DNA from: Nocardioides sp.
GTDB taxonomy: Bacteria > Actinomycetota > Actinomycetes > Propionibacteriales > Nocardioidaceae
Reading direction: 5' to 3'
DNA length: 9,259 nt
Assembly (NCBI GenBank): GCA_025965295.1
Contig: JAOPXF010000222.1
Span: 1-9,259, forward strand
The notes below the pieces were generated by a model. The model was not told where the DNA came from, did not search any database, and saw only the letters and a program-made list of their open reading frames with translations. Positions 1 through 6,772 of this stretch are shown here, piece by piece. Every line of letters starts with the position of its first letter. Positions within the stretch are counted from its first letter, which is position 1. Made by a program: the position numbers and the translations under genes.

Positions 1-11
1 TCGTCACACTC

Positions 12-30
12 AGTCAGACAGAAGTCAGAC
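12..30 (+). repeat. 8-bp tandem direct repeat in the ino1 leader
   Basis: AGTCAGAC occurs at 12-19 and again at 23-30, an 11-bp period close to one helical turn, directly before the ino1 ribosome binding site. It could be an operator half-site pair or part of the core promoter or leader. The promoter itself is probably upstream of the window. Two 8-mers are weak evidence on their own. Confidence 0.3.
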
Positions 31-31
31 T

Positions 32-39
32 AGGAAGGA
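32..39 (+). promoter_or_regulatory. Ribosome binding site that decides the ino1 start
   Basis: AGGAAGGA is strongly complementary to the 3' end of 16S rRNA. Its last base is 6 nt before ATT 46, which is optimal spacing, but 30 nt before GTG 70, which is too far. No comparable purine run precedes GTG 70. The site therefore supports initiation at the non-canonical ATT. Confidence 0.75.
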
Positions 40-45
40 ATCCCG

Positions 46-1119
46 ATTGGTTCGGTTAGAGTAGCAATCGTGGGAGTTGGCAACTGCGCCACATCCCTGA
101 TCCATGGTGTGTATTACTACAAGGACGCCTACCCCGAGGGCACCGTCCCGGGTCTCATGCACGTCATGTTCGGCGACTACCACGTCCGCGACGTCGAGTT
201 CGTGGCGGCGTTCGACGTGGATGCCAAGAAGGTCGGCTTCGACCTGTCCGAGGCGACGCAGGCGTCCGAGAACAACACGATCAAGTTCGCCGACGTGCCG
301 CCCCTGGGCGTCACCGTGCAGCGCGGCCACACGCTCGACGGTCTCGGCAAGTACTACCGCGAGACGATCGAGGAGGCCGACGGCGAGGGCGTCGACGTCG
401 TCCAGATCCTCAAGGACACCCAGGCCGACGTGCTCGTGTCCTACCTGCCGGTGGGCTCCGAGCTGGCCGACAAGTTCTACGCGCAGTGCGCGATCGACGC
501 CAACGTCGCCTTCGTCAACGCGCTTCCCGTCTTCATCGCCTCCGACCCGGTCTGGGCCAAGAAGTTCGAGGACGCCGGCGTCCCGATCATCGGCGACGAC
601 ATCAAGTCGCAGGTCGGTGCCACCATCACCCACCGCGTGATGGCGAAGCTGTTCGAGGACCGCGGCGTGGTGCTGGACCGCACCTACCAGCTCAACGTCG
701 GCGGCAACATGGACTTCAAGAACATGCTCGAGCGCGACCGCCTCGAGTCGAAGAAGATCTCGAAGACGCAGGCCGTCACGTCGAACATCGACCACGACCT
801 CGGCGCCCGCAACGTGCACATCGGCCCGTCCGACTACGTCCAGTGGCTCGACGACCGCAAGTGGGCCTACGTCCGCCTCGAGGGTCGCGCCTTCGGTGAC
901 GTCCCGCTCAACCTCGAGTACAAGCTCGAGGTCTGGGACTCCCCGAACTCCGCCGGCATCATCATCGACGCGATCCGCGCCGCGAAGATCGCCCTCGACC
1001 GCGGTCTGGGCGGCCCGATCATCTCGGCGTCGTCGTACCTCATGAAGTCCCCGCCGGTGCAGCTCCCCGACGACGAGGGCCGCCGCCGCGTCGAGGCCTT
1101 CATTGCAGGCGAGGAGTGA
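46..1119 (+). CDS. ino1: Inositol-3-phosphate synthase, probable ATT start
   Basis: NAD-dependent isomerisation of D-glucose 6-phosphate to 1D-myo-inositol 3-phosphate, the first step toward phosphatidylinositol and mycothiol in actinobacteria; cytosolic. The 357-residue product is the usual length for the short actinobacterial form. Visible are the N-terminal Rossmann strand and loop VRVAIVGVGNCATS (residues 4-17), LPVGSE (134-139), GDDIKSQVGAT (183-193), the conserved block NVGGNMDFKNMLERDRLESK (217-236), and KLEVWDSPNSAG near 293-304. In the reading frame a TAG stop lies at 31-33, and the first ordinary start is GTG at 70. Starting there would delete the first beta-strand (VRVAIV) of the NAD-binding fold. 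The codons from 46 read (I/M)GSVRVAIVGVGNC, which matches the MGSVRVAIVGVGNC start I recall for Streptomyces homologues, and AGGAAGGA lies at ideal spacing before ATT 46. I therefore chose 46. Early codons AGA, GTA and GCA are AT-richer than the rest of the gene. Function is near certain; the ATT start is well supported but could be a single-base assembly error. Confidence 0.97.
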   Translation: MGSVRVAIVGVGNCATSLIHGVYYYKDAYPEGTVPGLMHVMFGDYHVRDVEFVAAFDVDAKKVGFDLSEATQASENNTIKFADVPPLGVTVQRGHTLDGLGKYYRETIEEADGEGVDVVQILKDTQADVLVSYLPVGSELADKFYAQCAIDANVAFVNALPVFIASDPVWAKKFEDAGVPIIGDDIKSQVGATITHRVMAKLFEDRGVVLDRTYQLNVGGNMDFKNMLERDRLESKKISKTQAVTSNIDHDLGARNVHIGPSDYVQWLDDRKWAYVRLEGRAFGDVPLNLEYKLEVWDSPNSAGIIIDAIRAAKIALDRGLGGPIISASSYLMKSPPVQLPDDEGRRRVEAFIAGEE

Positions 1120-1152
1120 CCTCCTCCCTCCGCTGAACACCCTCAGCACCCG

Positions 1153-1180
1153 GCCCCCGGGACCTCACGGTCCCGGGGGC
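1153..1180 (+). terminator. Intrinsic terminator hairpin after ino1
   Basis: GCCCCCGGGACC (1153-1164), loop TCAC, then GGTCCCGGGGGC (1169-1180): a perfect 12-bp GC-rich stem starting 33 nt after the ino1 stop. It is followed by TGTTG rather than a long T run, which is usual for actinobacterial terminators. Confidence 0.88.
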
Positions 1181-1262
1181 TGTTGCATGTCCTGGGTGGT
1201 CTGGTCCGGGCGCCCGCACCCGTTTCGGCGGCCGCGGCAACGGGAACGAGCGGGCCGTGCCG

Positions 1263-1314
1263 CCGCTGGCGCGTAACTCCCAGCGGTCTCGGGTCGTTGG
1301 CGTATTCACCCGAG
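1263..1314. promoter_or_regulatory. Two adjacent dyads upstream of the M6 protease, possible operator or promoter region
   Basis: Two 7-bp inverted repeats follow one another: CCGCTGG (1263-1269) with CCAGCGG (1280-1286), and CTCGGGT (1288-1294) with ACCCGAG (1308-1314). The first spacer contains TAACTC and the second TATTCA, both loosely like a -10 box. No convincing -35 box is visible. They may be operators overlapping a promoter or hairpins in the leader. Short dyads are not rare in GC-rich DNA, so this is tentative. The rest of the 233-bp gap between ino1 and the protease shows only the ino1 terminator. Confidence 0.25.
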
Positions 1315-1352
1315 TCGCCCCACCCCGGTGACTCCATGCCCTGAGGATGCCC

Positions 1353-4300
1353 ATGCCCGTGCCTCGCCCCCGACGCCTCCGGATCGCAGCGGTCACCACC
1401 GCGCTGGTCGCCGGCCTCGCCACCGCTCTCGCCACGCTGCCGCCCTCGGCCGCCACCGCGGGGGAGCCGTCCGGCCCCGCCGCCACGTTCGGCAAGCGCC
1501 TGCTCACGGTGGCGTTCGACGCCCAGTCCGCGACGATCCAGCGCGGCGCCCGCTTCAAGGTCTCCGGCACGGCCAGCAAGGTCACCCAGGCGGTCGTCGG
1601 CAGGCCCGGCGCCGGCGTCCCGGCGAGCTTCACGCTCGCGGTCACCGACGCGACCGGCCGGGTGCTCGGCACCCAGCACGTCACCGCGGCCGCCGACGGC
1701 ACCTTCTCCACGATGGTGCCCGGGACGATCACCCGCGGCCTGCCCCAGACCTTGGCCCCGCTCTCGCTCGGCGTACGCGCGCTGGACGCGACGTACGACG
1801 GGTACGCAGCGAAGGACGCCGGCGCCGGCGCGGTGACCGTCGAGGCCGCCGCCACCGGGCTGGAGATCGAGAACAGCTTCGTGTCCTCGGTCGGCTGGGT
1901 GAAGCCCGGCGACACCTACCCCTCGCGGATCATCGTCACCAACCCCACCGCGCTCCCGATCGCCGGCGCCGTCGTCACCGTGACCGCCCCGGCCGGCAGC
2001 ACCTTCACCAACGCGAGCGGTCCGGGCACGCACCCGGTCAACCCGAGCTCGATCACCTGGACCGTCCCCTCGGTCCCGGCCCAGGCCGGCACCACCCCCG
2101 GCAGCGTCACCCTGGTCCTGGAGAGCAAGGCCGCGACGACGGCCGAGAACGCCGAGATCGTCTGGCGCGACCTCTCGACGACCGCGAGCCTCACCTCGGC
2201 CACCGCGAACGCGACCGTGGTCAGCCACGGCCCCAAGGTGATCCCCCCGAGCGAGAACTTCGACACCGCGCGCTACGGCGACCGGCCGTTCCCGGTCATC
2301 CCGATCCAGTACACCGACCGTGCCTACCAGGCCGACCACAGCGGCGACGACCTCGCCAAGGTCATCAACGACCCGGCCACCACCGGCTCGACGTACAACC
2401 TCTACCAGGAGATGTCGATCGGGCAGCTCTTCCCGCACGGCACCGTCCCGTCCGACGGGATCGCCACTGCCGACTTCACCTACGCGCCGGGCTTCCCCTT
2501 CACCCAGACCGACCCCACGACCCTCAACACGTGCCACGGCGTGACGTTCGCGGACTCGCCGGTCCCGGCGGAGGGCACCCCGCTCTACCCCGAGCGGATC
2601 ACCAACGGCGTCTACAACCTGCCCGGCAGCACCGACTACTACGGCGACGACGCCAACGGCTCGGCCATCGTCGGCTCGCTGGCCGGCGTCGCCGCCCTCC
2701 AGCAGATCGACAGCGGCTGCGGCCCGACCGGCAAGGTCGTGGCCGACGCCGCCGCGATCGCCGACCCGGAGATCGACTACTCCGACTACGACACCGACAA
2801 GGACGGCGTGGTCGACTTCTTCATGGGCGTCTTCGCCGGCTGTGGCGGCAACGGTGCCTCCCAGCTCGGCGCCTGCTCGGACGCGGAGTCCGACCTCGCG
2901 CCGTACGACAACATCTGGCCGCACAGCTCCTCGCTCGAGTACTACTACTCCGACCCGGTGACCGGCCTGCCCGGCTTCACGACCGACGACCAGCTCAAGG
3001 ACCTCGAGGGCCAGCCGCTCTGGTACACCGACACCACCTACAAGGACATGACGACCACCGACAAGGGCGACGCCCTCAAGGTCTTCGTCCGGGTCGGTCC
3101 CTACAACCTCAACCCCGAGACCGCCATCGACAAGGCGAGCGTGATCTCCCACGAGTACGGCCACTCGCTCGGCCTGCCGGACTTCTACTCCACCGGCAGC
3201 CGCGAGACGTACGGCGACTGGAACCTGATGGCGACCGACAAGTCGCAGAACATGGACGCCTTCTCCCGCCAGGAGCTCGGCTGGGTCGTCCCCCAGGTGC
3301 TCGAGCCCGGCACGAACAAGACCGTCAACGGCTGGACCGACTCCAAGCAGGACACCGGCAAGATCACGTGGCAACAGCCCGACGGCACCCCGTACACGCT
3401 GACCAACGGCGTCGACGGCACCGTGCACAACTCGCTCATGTACGTCGCCAAGCTGCCCGGTCGCCAGCTCCTCGACCCGGCGAAGTTCGACACCGGTGAC
3501 AAGGCGACCAAGTCGCACGCCTGGTTCTCCGGGTCCGGCAACGACTTCGGGTGCAACACCAACGGCGGCGGTCACAACCTGGACTTCTCGGTCCCGGGCC
3601 TCAGCGCGCTGCCGACGGGCTCGACCGTCACGCTCGACTTCAAGTCGTCCTTCGACATCGAGTGGGACTACGACTACGGCTACGTCCTCACCTCGAAGGA
3701 CGGCGGCGAGACGTTCACCTCGCACCCGTCGACCAACGGCACGACGACCTCCAACGCCGGGGTCCCCGGCAACGCCAACCAGAACGCCTGCCAGGGCGCC
3801 TACGACAACGGCATCACCGGGTCGAGCGGGTCCTACGAGGCCGGCACCGAGACCGTCGACCGGGTCGCAGGCAACTACCCGCCGGCCGACTTCATCGCCG
3901 ACAGCTTCGACATCTCCGACCTGGCCGGCGCGACCACCCCGGTGCTGCGGTTCAGCTACGCCACCGACCCGGGCCTGGCCCGGCCGGGCTGGTTCATCGA
4001 CGACGTCAAGGTCACCGCGACCACCCCGTCCGGCGAGCAGGTCCTGCTCAGCACCGACTTCGAGTCCGACGGCGGCCCCGACGACCCGCGCGTCTTCAAC
4101 GGCGGCTGCAAGGCCGACAACCCCGGTGGCGACTGCACCAAGGGCTGGAACTACGTGAAGGCCGGCGACGAGGCGGCGTTCGACCACGCCTACTACCTCG
4201 AGATGCGCGACCGTTCGGGCTTCGACGACGACGGACACGGCCAGGTCGACCGTGACCCGATCGCCTTCCAGTCGGGTCTCTACCTCGCCTACACCGACGA

Positions 4301-5609
4301 GGCGCACGGCTACGGCAACGCCGGCACCGACGACCCGCCGGCCCAGTCACCGCTGGACTCGGTCCCCGAGCCCGGCAACGAGACGCCCGACCTGAGTGAC
4401 GCCGCCTTCACGGCCGCGGCCGCGCGATCGACGTACTCCGACTCCGGCGCGGGGCACACCGACAACTACACCGACCCGTCGAACACGGCCGTCGACAACA
4501 GGTACGCCGACGTCGCGAACCCGTGGCGCTTCCAGTACGACTGCCTGGGCTTCAAGGTGCTCTCGATGTCGGGCGACGGGGTCGGTCCGCAGACCTCCGA
4601 CGGTGACCTGACCGGCAACGTGCAGTTCACGATGGGCAGCGGCTGCGGGACGTTCGACTACGGCTACACGCCCGTCGCCGCCCCGGACAACACGGCGCCC
4701 ACCGCGAAGGCGAAGGCGACGCCCGCGACGGCGACGACCGGCGAGCGGGTCGACTTCAGCGCCGCGGGCAGCGACGACGCCGAGACGCCGGACGACCTGA
4801 ACTACAGCTGGGACTTCGGCAACGGCGGCTCCCCCAAGGACGCGGCCGGGGTGGACGTCTCGCACCGGTTCAACCAGGCGGGCACCTACGACGTGACCGT
4901 CCTGGTGACCGACCCCGACGGCGCGACCGACACGGACACCGTGACGGTCACCGTCGCGGAGGGCACCGGCAACCAGGCCCCGCGGGCGAAGGCCAAGGTC
5001 GTCCCGGCGTCGCCGTACACGCACCAGCGCGTGCGGCTGTCGGGGGTCGGGTCGAGGGACGCCGAGACCTCCTCGAAGAAGCTGCACTACGTGTGGAACT
5101 TCGGTGACGGCGGCTCGAAGGTCGACGCCGTGGGCCGGGTCGTGAAGACCCGGTTCGACAGGGCCGGCTACCGGAAGGTCACGCTCACCGTGACCGACTC
5201 CGGAGGCGAGTTCGACACGGTCCGGCAGCGGGTGCTCGTGCGTCGCGAGATCGGGTGCGGCGCCGACAGCGTGACCTGGCACGGCAGCTGGCGGATGGTC
5301 CGAGACGGCAGCGTCCGGGGCGGCAGCTACTGCGACAACGGCGGCCGGGGGTCCGGCAAGGACACCCTGACCGCCTCGTTCACCGGCCCGCAGATCGACC
5401 TCTGGTACGGCACCGCCGCCCGCGGCGGCAGCGGCACCGTCCTGGTGGACGGGGTCCGGGTCGGCACGGTGTCCTTCCGCGGCTCCGGCTCGACCCCCAA
5501 GCTGACCGCGCACCGGGTCTTCAAGGGCCTCGGCGCCGGCCGGCACACCATCCGGCTCGTCGTGACCCGCGGCCGGGCCTTCGTCGAAGGGTTCGGCAGC
5601 ATCCGCTGA
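1353..5609 (+). CDS. Secreted M6-family (immune inhibitor A-like) zinc metalloprotease with two PKD domains
   Basis: Predicted secreted zinc endopeptidase of 1418 residues. ATG 1353 was chosen because GAGG (1343-1346) sits 6 nt before it; ATG 1347, six bases earlier, would abut that site. Order of parts: basic n-region and hydrophobic stretch with likely cleavage after ATA (residue 36); an Ig-like region (about 45-168); a DUF11-like beta-sandwich (about 170-285); the M6 catalytic domain (about 292-720); an immune-inhibitor-A type MAM-like domain (about 734-1105); PKD 1 (from 1112, WDFGNGG); PKD 2 (from 1207, WNFGDGG); and a C-terminal beta-sandwich (about 1300-1418) resembling carbohydrate- or galactose-binding modules. 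The zinc site HEYGHSLGLPD is at 600-610, and the downstream GDWNLMA motif is at about 620-627. DYDTDKDGVVD (478-488) looks like a calcium-binding loop. There is no LPXTG anchor or C-terminal membrane helix, so release to the medium is likely. M6 relatives in Bacillus cleave host antibacterial proteins; the substrate here is unknown, and nutrient scavenging is equally possible. Confidence 0.96.
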   Translation: MPVPRPRRLRIAAVTTALVAGLATALATLPPSAATAGEPSGPAATFGKRLLTVAFDAQSATIQRGARFKVSGTASKVTQAVVGRPGAGVPASFTLAVTDATGRVLGTQHVTAAADGTFSTMVPGTITRGLPQTLAPLSLGVRALDATYDGYAAKDAGAGAVTVEAAATGLEIENSFVSSVGWVKPGDTYPSRIIVTNPTALPIAGAVVTVTAPAGSTFTNASGPGTHPVNPSSITWTVPSVPAQAGTTPGSVTLVLESKAATTAENAEIVWRDLSTTASLTSATANATVVSHGPKVIPPSENFDTARYGDRPFPVIPIQYTDRAYQADHSGDDLAKVINDPATTGSTYNLYQEMSIGQLFPHGTVPSDGIATADFTYAPGFPFTQTDPTTLNTCHGVTFADSPVPAEGTPLYPERITNGVYNLPGSTDYYGDDANGSAIVGSLAGVAALQQIDSGCGPTGKVVADAAAIADPEIDYSDYDTDKDGVVDFFMGVFAGCGGNGASQLGACSDAESDLAPYDNIWPHSSSLEYYYSDPVTGLPGFTTDDQLKDLEGQPLWYTDTTYKDMTTTDKGDALKVFVRVGPYNLNPETAIDKASVISHEYGHSLGLPDFYSTGSRETYGDWNLMATDKSQNMDAFSRQELGWVVPQVLEPGTNKTVNGWTDSKQDTGKITWQQPDGTPYTLTNGVDGTVHNSLMYVAKLPGRQLLDPAKFDTGDKATKSHAWFSGSGNDFGCNTNGGGHNLDFSVPGLSALPTGSTVTLDFKSSFDIEWDYDYGYVLTSKDGGETFTSHPSTNGTTTSNAGVPGNANQNACQGAYDNGITGSSGSYEAGTETVDRVAGNYPPADFIADSFDISDLAGATTPVLRFSYATDPGLARPGWFIDDVKVTATTPSGEQVLLSTDFESDGGPDDPRVFNGGCKADNPGGDCTKGWNYVKAGDEAAFDHAYYLEMRDRSGFDDDGHGQVDRDPIAFQSGLYLAYTDEAHGYGNAGTDDPPAQSPLDSVPEPGNETPDLSDAAFTAAAARSTYSDSGAGHTDNYTDPSNTAVDNRYADVANPWRFQYDCLGFKVLSMSGDGVGPQTSDGDLTGNVQFTMGSGCGTFDYGYTPVAAPDNTAPTAKAKATPATATTGERVDFSAAGSDDAETPDDLNYSWDFGNGGSPKDAAGVDVSHRFNQAGTYDVTVLVTDPDGATDTDTVTVTVAEGTGNQAPRAKAKVVPASPYTHQRVRLSGVGSRDAETSSKKLHYVWNFGDGGSKVDAVGRVVKTRFDRAGYRKVTLTVTDSGGEFDTVRQRVLVRREIGCGADSVTWHGSWRMVRDGSVRGGSYCDNGGRGSGKDTLTASFTGPQIDLWYGTAARGGSGTVLVDGVRVGTVSFRGSGSTPKLTAHRVFKGLGAGRHTIRLVVTRGRAFVEGFGSIR

Positions 5610-5620
5610 CCCGTAGCAGC

Positions 5621-5653
5621 GCTGACCCGCCCGAAAGTTTCGGGCGGGTCGGC
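5621..5653 (+). terminator. Long terminator hairpin after the M6 protease
   Basis: GACCCGCCCGAAA (5624-5636) and TTTCGGGCGGGTC (5638-5650) are perfect inverted copies around a single G. The innermost A/T pairs open to make the loop. The stem extends through T.G, C-G and G-C pairs to 5621 and 5653. It begins 12 nt after the stop codon. There is no T tail, as is common in actinobacteria, and the symmetry would let it act on both strands. Confidence 0.85.
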
Positions 5654-5662
5654 GTGGTCAGC
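5650..5662 (+). repeat. 13-bp direct repeat, left copy, just outside the nuclease cassette
   Basis: CGGCGTGGTCAGC is identical in sequence and orientation to 6876-6888. This copy starts within the M6 terminator stem and ends 1 bp before the left 83-bp element. It could be a target-site duplication or a remnant of the insertion, but the spacing to the two elements is unequal (1 bp and 20 bp). Confidence 0.5.
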
Positions 5663-5663
5663 T

Positions 5664-5746
5664 GCGCGTATTCGTTCAATTGCTGGGCAAACGACCTGAT
5701 CCCACGTCGGGACGGTGTCTTTCCGTTCAATTGAACGGATGTGAGC
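5664..5746. repeat. Left flanking element of the nuclease cassette (inverted relative to 6773-6855)
   Basis: The 67-bp core, 5672-5738, is the reverse complement of 6781-6847 with 64 of 67 positions identical and no gaps. The differences are at 5683, 5702 and 5712. The element is bounded by two inward-facing copies of a 19-bp motif, GCNCRYAWYCGTTCAATTG: 5664-5682 on the plus strand and 5746-5728 on the minus strand. The inner, gene-proximal end contains the perfect 16-bp palindrome CCGTTCAATTGAACGG (5723-5738). The outer end can fold as TTGC-TGG-GCAA (5680-5690) with a bulged TCGT/ACGA outer stem (5672-5694). It lies between the M6 terminator and the nuclease start and is visibly richer in A and T than its surroundings. 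Confidence 0.95.
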
Positions 5747-5811
5747 GCCGCCGATTGACCAGGCGAATCGCCCCCTGTGGATGACCGACTCGCGAGCGCC
5801 GGATTCGTGCG

Positions 5812-6744
5812 ATGTTCGGGCGCATGCTCGACACCAAACGCCCATTCACGAGAGCCGACGCCGTGGCCGCCGGCATCAGTCCCCGACGCCTCGGAGGTTC
5901 CAGGTTCCGGCGCATCTTCCGCGGGGTGTACATCTCGAGTGCAGTCCGACCCACGCAACGGGAGCGGATCGAGGGGGCCCTGCTCCTCCTTCCCGAGGGC
6001 GCATGGGCGAGTCACGTGAGCGCAGCGCACTGGTGTGGCGTCGTCGTCCCCCAGACCTCGCTCGTCCACGTGAGCGTGCGACACAGCGAGGACCGTCGGT
6101 GGCAGCCGGGCCTCAAGCCTCACGTGGCGCCTCTTCACACCCGCGTCCGCAGGCACGGGGGGATCCTCGTCTCCGATCCCGCCCGCATGTTCATCGAGCT
6201 CGCCTCGGTGCTCGACCTGGTCGACCTGGTGGTGGCGGGCGATTCGCTGATACGGGTGTTCGGAATGAAGGCGGAGGAGCTGGTTGCCGCGCTCGACAAG
6301 ACTCGCGACTACTGGTCGCCGGCCGCTCGGTACGCCGCCCAGTTCGTCCGTGACGGGGTCGACTCACCCATGGAGAGCCGACTGCGCATGCTGTTGGTCC
6401 TGGCTGGTCTCCCCGAGCCGGAGGTCAACTTCATGTTGCGTGACGAGGACGGTCGCATCGTGGCCCGCTTCGACCTCAGCTACCCACGACTGCGGGTCAT
6501 CGTGGAGTACGACGGCCGCCAGCACGTCGAGATCATGGAGAACTGGGAGAGCGACCTGGACCGACGCGAGTTCCTCGACAACGAGGAGTGGCGGATCCTC
6601 AAGGTGACTTCCCGGGGGATCTACGTCGAACCGGGACGCACCGTCGAGCGCGTCTGGCGTCTGCTCCGGAAGCGCGGGCTGTTCCTCCCGCCGCCCGTCG
6701 ATGACTGGCGTCCCCACTTCCCCGGCAGGAAGCCCGCGGCCTGA
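5812..6744 (+). CDS. DUF559/Vsr-like endonuclease with AbiEi-type N-terminal winged helix
   Basis: The product has 310 residues. The N-terminus (about 8-42, FTRADAVAAGIS then RIFRGVYI) resembles the winged-helix start of AbiEi-family antitoxin-like proteins. The C-terminus (about 183-290) has the DUF559, Vsr-related PD-(D/E)XK pattern: SPMESRLR with E188, RFDLSYP with D221, VIVEYDG with E232 and D234, H238, then DLDRREFL (248-255) and the closing strand EWRILKVTS (259-267). All expected acidic residues are present, so nuclease activity is plausible. The middle (about 55-180) is not assigned. ATG 5812 has only a weak GGA (5801-5803) at 8 nt; ATG 5824 is an alternative. TTGACC (5755-5760) could be a -35 box, but no good -10 follows. 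No AbiEii toxin or methylase is adjacent, so it is an orphan, bracketed on both sides by 67-bp inverted repeats. Nucleic acid substrate and biological role are unknown. The family assignment rests on motif recognition. Confidence 0.9.
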   Translation: MFGRMLDTKRPFTRADAVAAGISPRRLGGSRFRRIFRGVYISSAVRPTQRERIEGALLLLPEGAWASHVSAAHWCGVVVPQTSLVHVSVRHSEDRRWQPGLKPHVAPLHTRVRRHGGILVSDPARMFIELASVLDLVDLVVAGDSLIRVFGMKAEELVAALDKTRDYWSPAARYAAQFVRDGVDSPMESRLRMLLVLAGLPEPEVNFMLRDEDGRIVARFDLSYPRLRVIVEYDGRQHVEIMENWESDLDRREFLDNEEWRILKVTSRGIYVEPGRTVERVWRLLRKRGLFLPPPVDDWRPHFPGRKPAA

Positions 6745-6772
6745 TCCGGCGTCCTCCTCTCGACCGGCAGCT

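Noticed and set aside
25..1149. A 374-codon minus-strand open frame opposite ino1
   Set aside because: Shadow of ino1, whose conserved blocks are unambiguous on the plus strand.
1143..4307. A 1054-codon open frame on the minus strand opposite the protease
   Set aside because: It lies entirely opposite the M6 protease and its upstream gap, has low-complexity R/V/G/A/D composition and matches no family. It arises from GC-rich third positions in the true gene.
4347..5546. A 399-codon minus-strand open frame opposite the PKD region
   Set aside because: Composition-driven shadow of the protease, which has clear PKD motifs on the plus strand.
5812..6744. AbiE-type toxin-antitoxin operon
   Set aside because: No AbiEii-like nucleotidyltransferase is adjacent; the neighbours are an unrelated protease and a SRPBCC protein in the opposite direction.
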